This document shows positions 35,233 to 37,501 of a stretch of DNA of 37,501 nt, piece by piece. Source of the DNA: Bacteroidota bacterium (GTDB lineage Bacteria; Bacteroidota; Bacteroidia; Chitinophagales; Saprospiraceae); assembly GCA_017857395.1 (NCBI GenBank), contig JAFMDF010000058.1, positions 1 through 37,501 on the forward strand, in the 5' to 3' direction. The notes beneath the pieces were generated by a model. That model did not search any database. It saw only the letters and a program-made list of their open reading frames with translations, and was not told where the DNA came from. The stretch's first letter is position 1. Each line of letters starts with the position of its first letter. A program made the translations under genes and the position numbers.

Positions 35233-36137
35233 AGAGTGAAAATATACCGATTTTTATAGGATTTTTAGTTTGGGGCGTATTCAGTTTAGTAGGTTTTCCT
35301 GCATCTACTTTTAGTTTATCCTATGTCCAACTATTAATTTTAGCGGCACCATTATGGTTAATTCCACTGATTTGGCAATTATTAGACACGCCTGAATGGA
35401 TTGGTTATTTAGGCGTTCCATTTGCTGTTTTATTAGCTCTTGCTTTTTATTTTGAACCTAGTGTAATTGCAGCTTTATTCACCTTACCTTGGTTAGGTTT
35501 AACCACGATTTTGGCATTCCAAAAATTAATAGACTGGCGAGTAGTTAAAAGTTTGGAAATAAGCCATTTAACACAATTAGCGGCCTATTTATATTTACCA
35601 ATTGGCGCGGCTTGGGCATTTGCGGATAGACTAGGCTTTAGGCCTTTAGATTTTGATACGACCATTGTCTTATTAACCGTCGCTCATTTTCACTATGCTG
35701 GCTTTTTATTGCCTACAATTGCTGCTTTTGCTTTAAAAAATATCAAATCAAGGTGGAGGAACAGGATAGGTTGGTTGGTTATTTTAGGCATCCCGCTTGT
35801 CGCTATTGGCATCACGACGACTCATTTAAATTTGCCTGTCTGTATCGAAGTTGCTGCTGTAACAATAATGGTTTTAGGTGGGTTTATAACTGGTTTATTA
35901 CATTGCTTTTTAGGTTGGGAAAATCGCCATCAAAATTATGGCAAACTTTGGCTAATAGCAGGTATAGCTTTAATGATTGGGATGGCATTAGCCGCTGGTT
36001 ACGGTTGGAGACATGTCTATTTAATTCCAGCTTTATCCATACCTTGGATGTACGCAGTACATGGCACATTGAATGCGATAGGTTTTGCTTTACCAGCTGT
36101 CTTAGGTTGGGCTTTTTACAGTAAAGATGCAAAATAA
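35220..36137 (+). CDS. YndJ-like membrane protein
   Basis: Starting from the ATG at 35220 (or 35226), it gives about 305 residues. The frame is open further upstream, to 35136, but that part lies inside the DUF1990 gene and is not membrane-like. Nine or so hydrophobic segments span the product, for example IPIFIGFLVWGVFSLVGFPA and LVVILGIPLVAIGITTTHL. The HFHYAGFLLP block near the middle and HGTLNAIGFALPAVLGW near the end are characteristic of the YndJ family, whose function is unknown. The two histidine-containing motifs lie in membrane segments and could bind a metal or substrate. Its 3' end overlaps the convergent DUF4112 gene by 22 nt. Confidence 0.85.
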   Translation: MLMLKSENIPIFIGFLVWGVFSLVGFPASTFSLSYVQLLILAAPLWLIPLIWQLLDTPEWIGYLGVPFAVLLALAFYFEPSVIAALFTLPWLGLTTILAFQKLIDWRVVKSLEISHLTQLAAYLYLPIGAAWAFADRLGFRPLDFDTTIVLLTVAHFHYAGFLLPTIAAFALKNIKSRWRNRIGWLVILGIPLVAIGITTTHLNLPVCIEVAAVTIMVLGGFITGLLHCFLGWENRHQNYGKLWLIAGIALMIGMALAAGYGWRHVYLIPALSIPWMYAVHGTLNAIGFALPAVLGWAFYSKDAK

Positions 36138-36601
36138 GCCCAAGAAAAAGCAACCACTTTAGCCACTAAATAAATCATTCCAATAAATAAAGCTATTAAT
36201 AAAATTAACACCATAAATACAATCCATAAACCATTGCCTTGATAAGCACCATCTCCATAATGCTGCTTCAATAACTCAAAATTTCGTCGATTGGATTTAA
36301 AGTATAAATCAAAAATATCTCCTAAAATTGGAATGGCTCCTACGGTAGTGTCTAAAAAGATATTCCACAGCATTTGTAAAATGACTCGGCCACTTGCGCC
36401 ATAACGGACCATCGTTAATACCAATACACTAGAAATACCTAGACTGGCTATATCTCCTGCGCCAGGGACTAATCCAATGATGAAATCCAGTCCAAAACGG
36501 GTTTCCGTTCCGGGAATTCTAAACTGGTTATCCAAAAAAGTAGAAACAGTATCCAACCATTTAATTTTAGGTGGAGTAGTAGAATCTGTAGTAGTTGACA
36601 T
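36116..36601 (-). CDS. DUF4112 membrane protein
   Basis: 161 residues. The family core runs from about 15 to 115: WLDTVSTFLDNQFRIPGTET, RFGLDFIIGLVPGAGDIAS, then DTTVGAIPILGDIFDLYFKS and NRRNFELLKQHY. It contains two or three hydrophobic segments, and the C-terminus adds another membrane helix (GLWIVFMVLILLIALFIGMI). Function of the family is unknown. It ends inside the 3' end of the YndJ-like gene (22-nt convergent overlap). Confidence 0.88.
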   Translation of the reverse strand: MSTTTDSTTPPKIKWLDTVSTFLDNQFRIPGTETRFGLDFIIGLVPGAGDIASLGISSVLVLTMVRYGASGRVILQMLWNIFLDTTVGAIPILGDIFDLYFKSNRRNFELLKQHYGDGAYQGNGLWIVFMVLILLIALFIGMIYLVAKVVAFSWAYFASLL

Positions 36602-36684
36602 AAAATGAATGCATTAGTGAAGTGCAAATATCGGTAAAACTAAATTAAGTTATGTTTATATTATAAAACAAGATGTATTCACTT

Positions 36685-36692
36685 TACCTTTG
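36685..36692 (+). promoter_or_regulatory. -7 box of the TMEM220-like gene
   Basis: TACCTTTG, identical to the -7 box of the rplM and B1 promoters, lies 26 nt before the start codon. There is no TTG at the 20-nt distance, only AT-rich sequence, so the -33 region is weak. Confidence 0.5.
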
Positions 36693-36718
36693 GCTTGCAG
36701 TCTCAAAAATAATAGATT

Positions 36719-37084
36719 ATGAGAATTATCAATATTGTCCTTGCGATTCTATTCACCCTTTTTGCTGTTGTCCAATATAATGACCCTGACCCTTGGTTAT
36801 GGATTGGAATTTATTTGTTTATGGCGATAATTTCAGGACTTGCGGCAGGTAATATTTACCTCTCTTGGATTTTAAGAGGTGGTATAGTTGGATGTTTGAT
36901 TGGCTTGGGGATGCTACTTCCCGATTTTATAGATTGGTTAAGTACGGGCGCAGAGTCTATTACACAAAGTATGAAAGCTGAAAAGCCACATATTGAATTA
37001 ACTAGAGAATTCTTAGGCTTATTAATCTGTACGATTACTTTAGGTTTTCTGCTTTGGCAAGGGGAACGATTTAAGGTAAGATGA
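36719..37084 (+). CDS. TMEM220-like small membrane protein
   Basis: 121 residues with four predicted membrane helices. The N-terminus (ILFTLFAVVQYNDPDPWLWI) is diagnostic for the TMEM220/transmembrane family 220 proteins, with its conserved Q-Y-N-D-P-D-P. The loop after helix 3 (SIT...MKAEKPHIELTREFLGL) is also typical. Function is unknown in bacteria and in eukaryotes. It has its own promoter-like box and no operon partners. Confidence 0.88.
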   Translation: MRIINIVLAILFTLFAVVQYNDPDPWLWIGIYLFMAIISGLAAGNIYLSWILRGGIVGCLIGLGMLLPDFIDWLSTGAESITQSMKAEKPHIELTREFLGLLICTITLGFLLWQGERFKVR

Positions 37085-37101
37085 CCGCTTTTTCGATTAC
37101 A

Positions 37102-37501
37102 CTATATCGTTTTTAAAAGTGCTAATAACGTGGTATCCTTCATTCCCGATTGTATCGTTTCACAACCATTAAAGGCCATAAACAATTTTAATTTTTTTAG
37201 GAAAGGCTCATAAATTAACTCCGCTTTTTTAATACGCTTTTCCCATACTAAATTCCGAATCCATAGAATTTTTGTCTTTCTATCAGCTTTTAAATCAACT
37301 TGTCCGACAAATTCTTTTCCATATAAAATCGGCAAACTAAAATAACCTATTTTCCTTTTTTTAGCCGTTACATAACATTCCAGTAGATAAGAAAAATCAA
37401 ATAATTGCTGGACTCTTGGTCTTAAAATAACCAAGTTGTCAAAAGGCGAAAGGATATGTAATTTTTTACTCGTTCTTTTAGGGCTATAATTTTCGACTAG
37501 T
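37102..37501 (-). CDS. winged-helix DNA glycosylase, YcaQ/AlkZ family, 5' end outside window
   Basis: The minus-strand frame stays open to the window edge. The first candidate start inside (a TTG at 37434) is internal, because the coding continues upstream as LSPFDNLVILRPRVQQLF. The blocks SPFDNL, FDFSYLLECYV and KRKIGYFSLPILYGKEFVG, then DRKTKILWIRN, match the C-terminal half of the HTH_42/YcaQ winged-helix family. That family includes AlkZ-type glycosylases that unhook interstrand crosslinks and remove N7-alkylguanines. The catalytic Q-x-Q/D motif would lie in the missing N-terminal part, so activity cannot be judged. Confidence 0.85.
   Translation of the reverse strand, partial: LVENYSPKRTSKKLHILSPFDNLVILRPRVQQLFDFSYLLECYVTAKKRKIGYFSLPILYGKEFVGQVDLKADRKTKILWIRNLVWEKRIKKAELIYEPFLKKLKLFMAFNGCETIQSGMKDTTLLALLKTI

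Noticed and set aside
35753-36124. Plus-strand frame of about 120 codons inside the YndJ-like gene
   Set aside because: It is a frame-shifted shadow with Cys/Trp/Arg-rich composition and no coding signal.

Overview
This is a low-GC chromosomal window from a member of the Bacteroidota, most likely the Saprospiria (Haliscomenobacter/Lewinella/Saprospira relatives). The evidence is: secreted proteins ending in type IX secretion (T9SS) sorting domains; dockerin-like domains of the form GDVNNNGIVNE...DCNGDG placed just after signal peptides; promoters of the Bacteroidota type (TTG, 20 nt, TAnnTTTG); a menaquinone gene (menD); and little sign of Shine-Dalgarno sequences. No tRNA, rRNA or CRISPR array was seen.

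Layout. 1-780: 3' part of an HNH endonuclease gene and a small gene broken by frameshifts. 800-4606: thrS (-), a small secreted protein (+) and an RlpA-like cell-wall protein with an N-terminal SPOR domain (-). 4942-8513: the translation cluster rplM-rpsI-rpsB-tsf-pyrH on the minus strand, with a clear promoter in front of rplM and a terminator between tsf and pyrH. 8864-15873: a duplicated two-gene module. Each copy has a ~470-aa helical cytoplasmic protein of unknown function (A1, A2; -) divergent from a secreted dockerin-like/cohesin-like/T9SS protein (B1, B2; +). B1 and B2 share near-identical promoters, and related noncoding landmarks follow each in the same order. A DUF4382 lipoprotein gene lies inside only the first copy. 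16391-18446: a small secreted protein, a gamma-carbonic anhydrase-like protein and a Crp/Fnr regulator. 19016-21922: menD, carrying an in-frame GC-rich palindromic insertion, followed by a phosphotransferase gene. 21992-28582: two large minus-strand secreted proteins, a dehydrogenase-propeller/HEAT/cytochrome c lipoprotein and an animal-type heme peroxidase with dockerin, cohesin-like and T9SS domains. 29461-32955: a barrel-like protein with nine Ig-like repeats. 33421-37501: a lactonase-like lipoprotein, a DUF1990-YndJ pair, DUF4112, a TMEM220-like protein and the 3' part of a YcaQ/AlkZ-type winged-helix protein.

How it fits together. Housekeeping translation genes alternate with accessory envelope genes. 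The least explained part is the duplicated A/B module (8.9-16.2 kb), with its conserved promoters and a conserved 49-nt element just upstream of dissimilar terminators. The second is the family of mobile-looking palindromic repeats (11.75, 16.1, 20.05 and 33.2 kb), one of which is translated inside menD.
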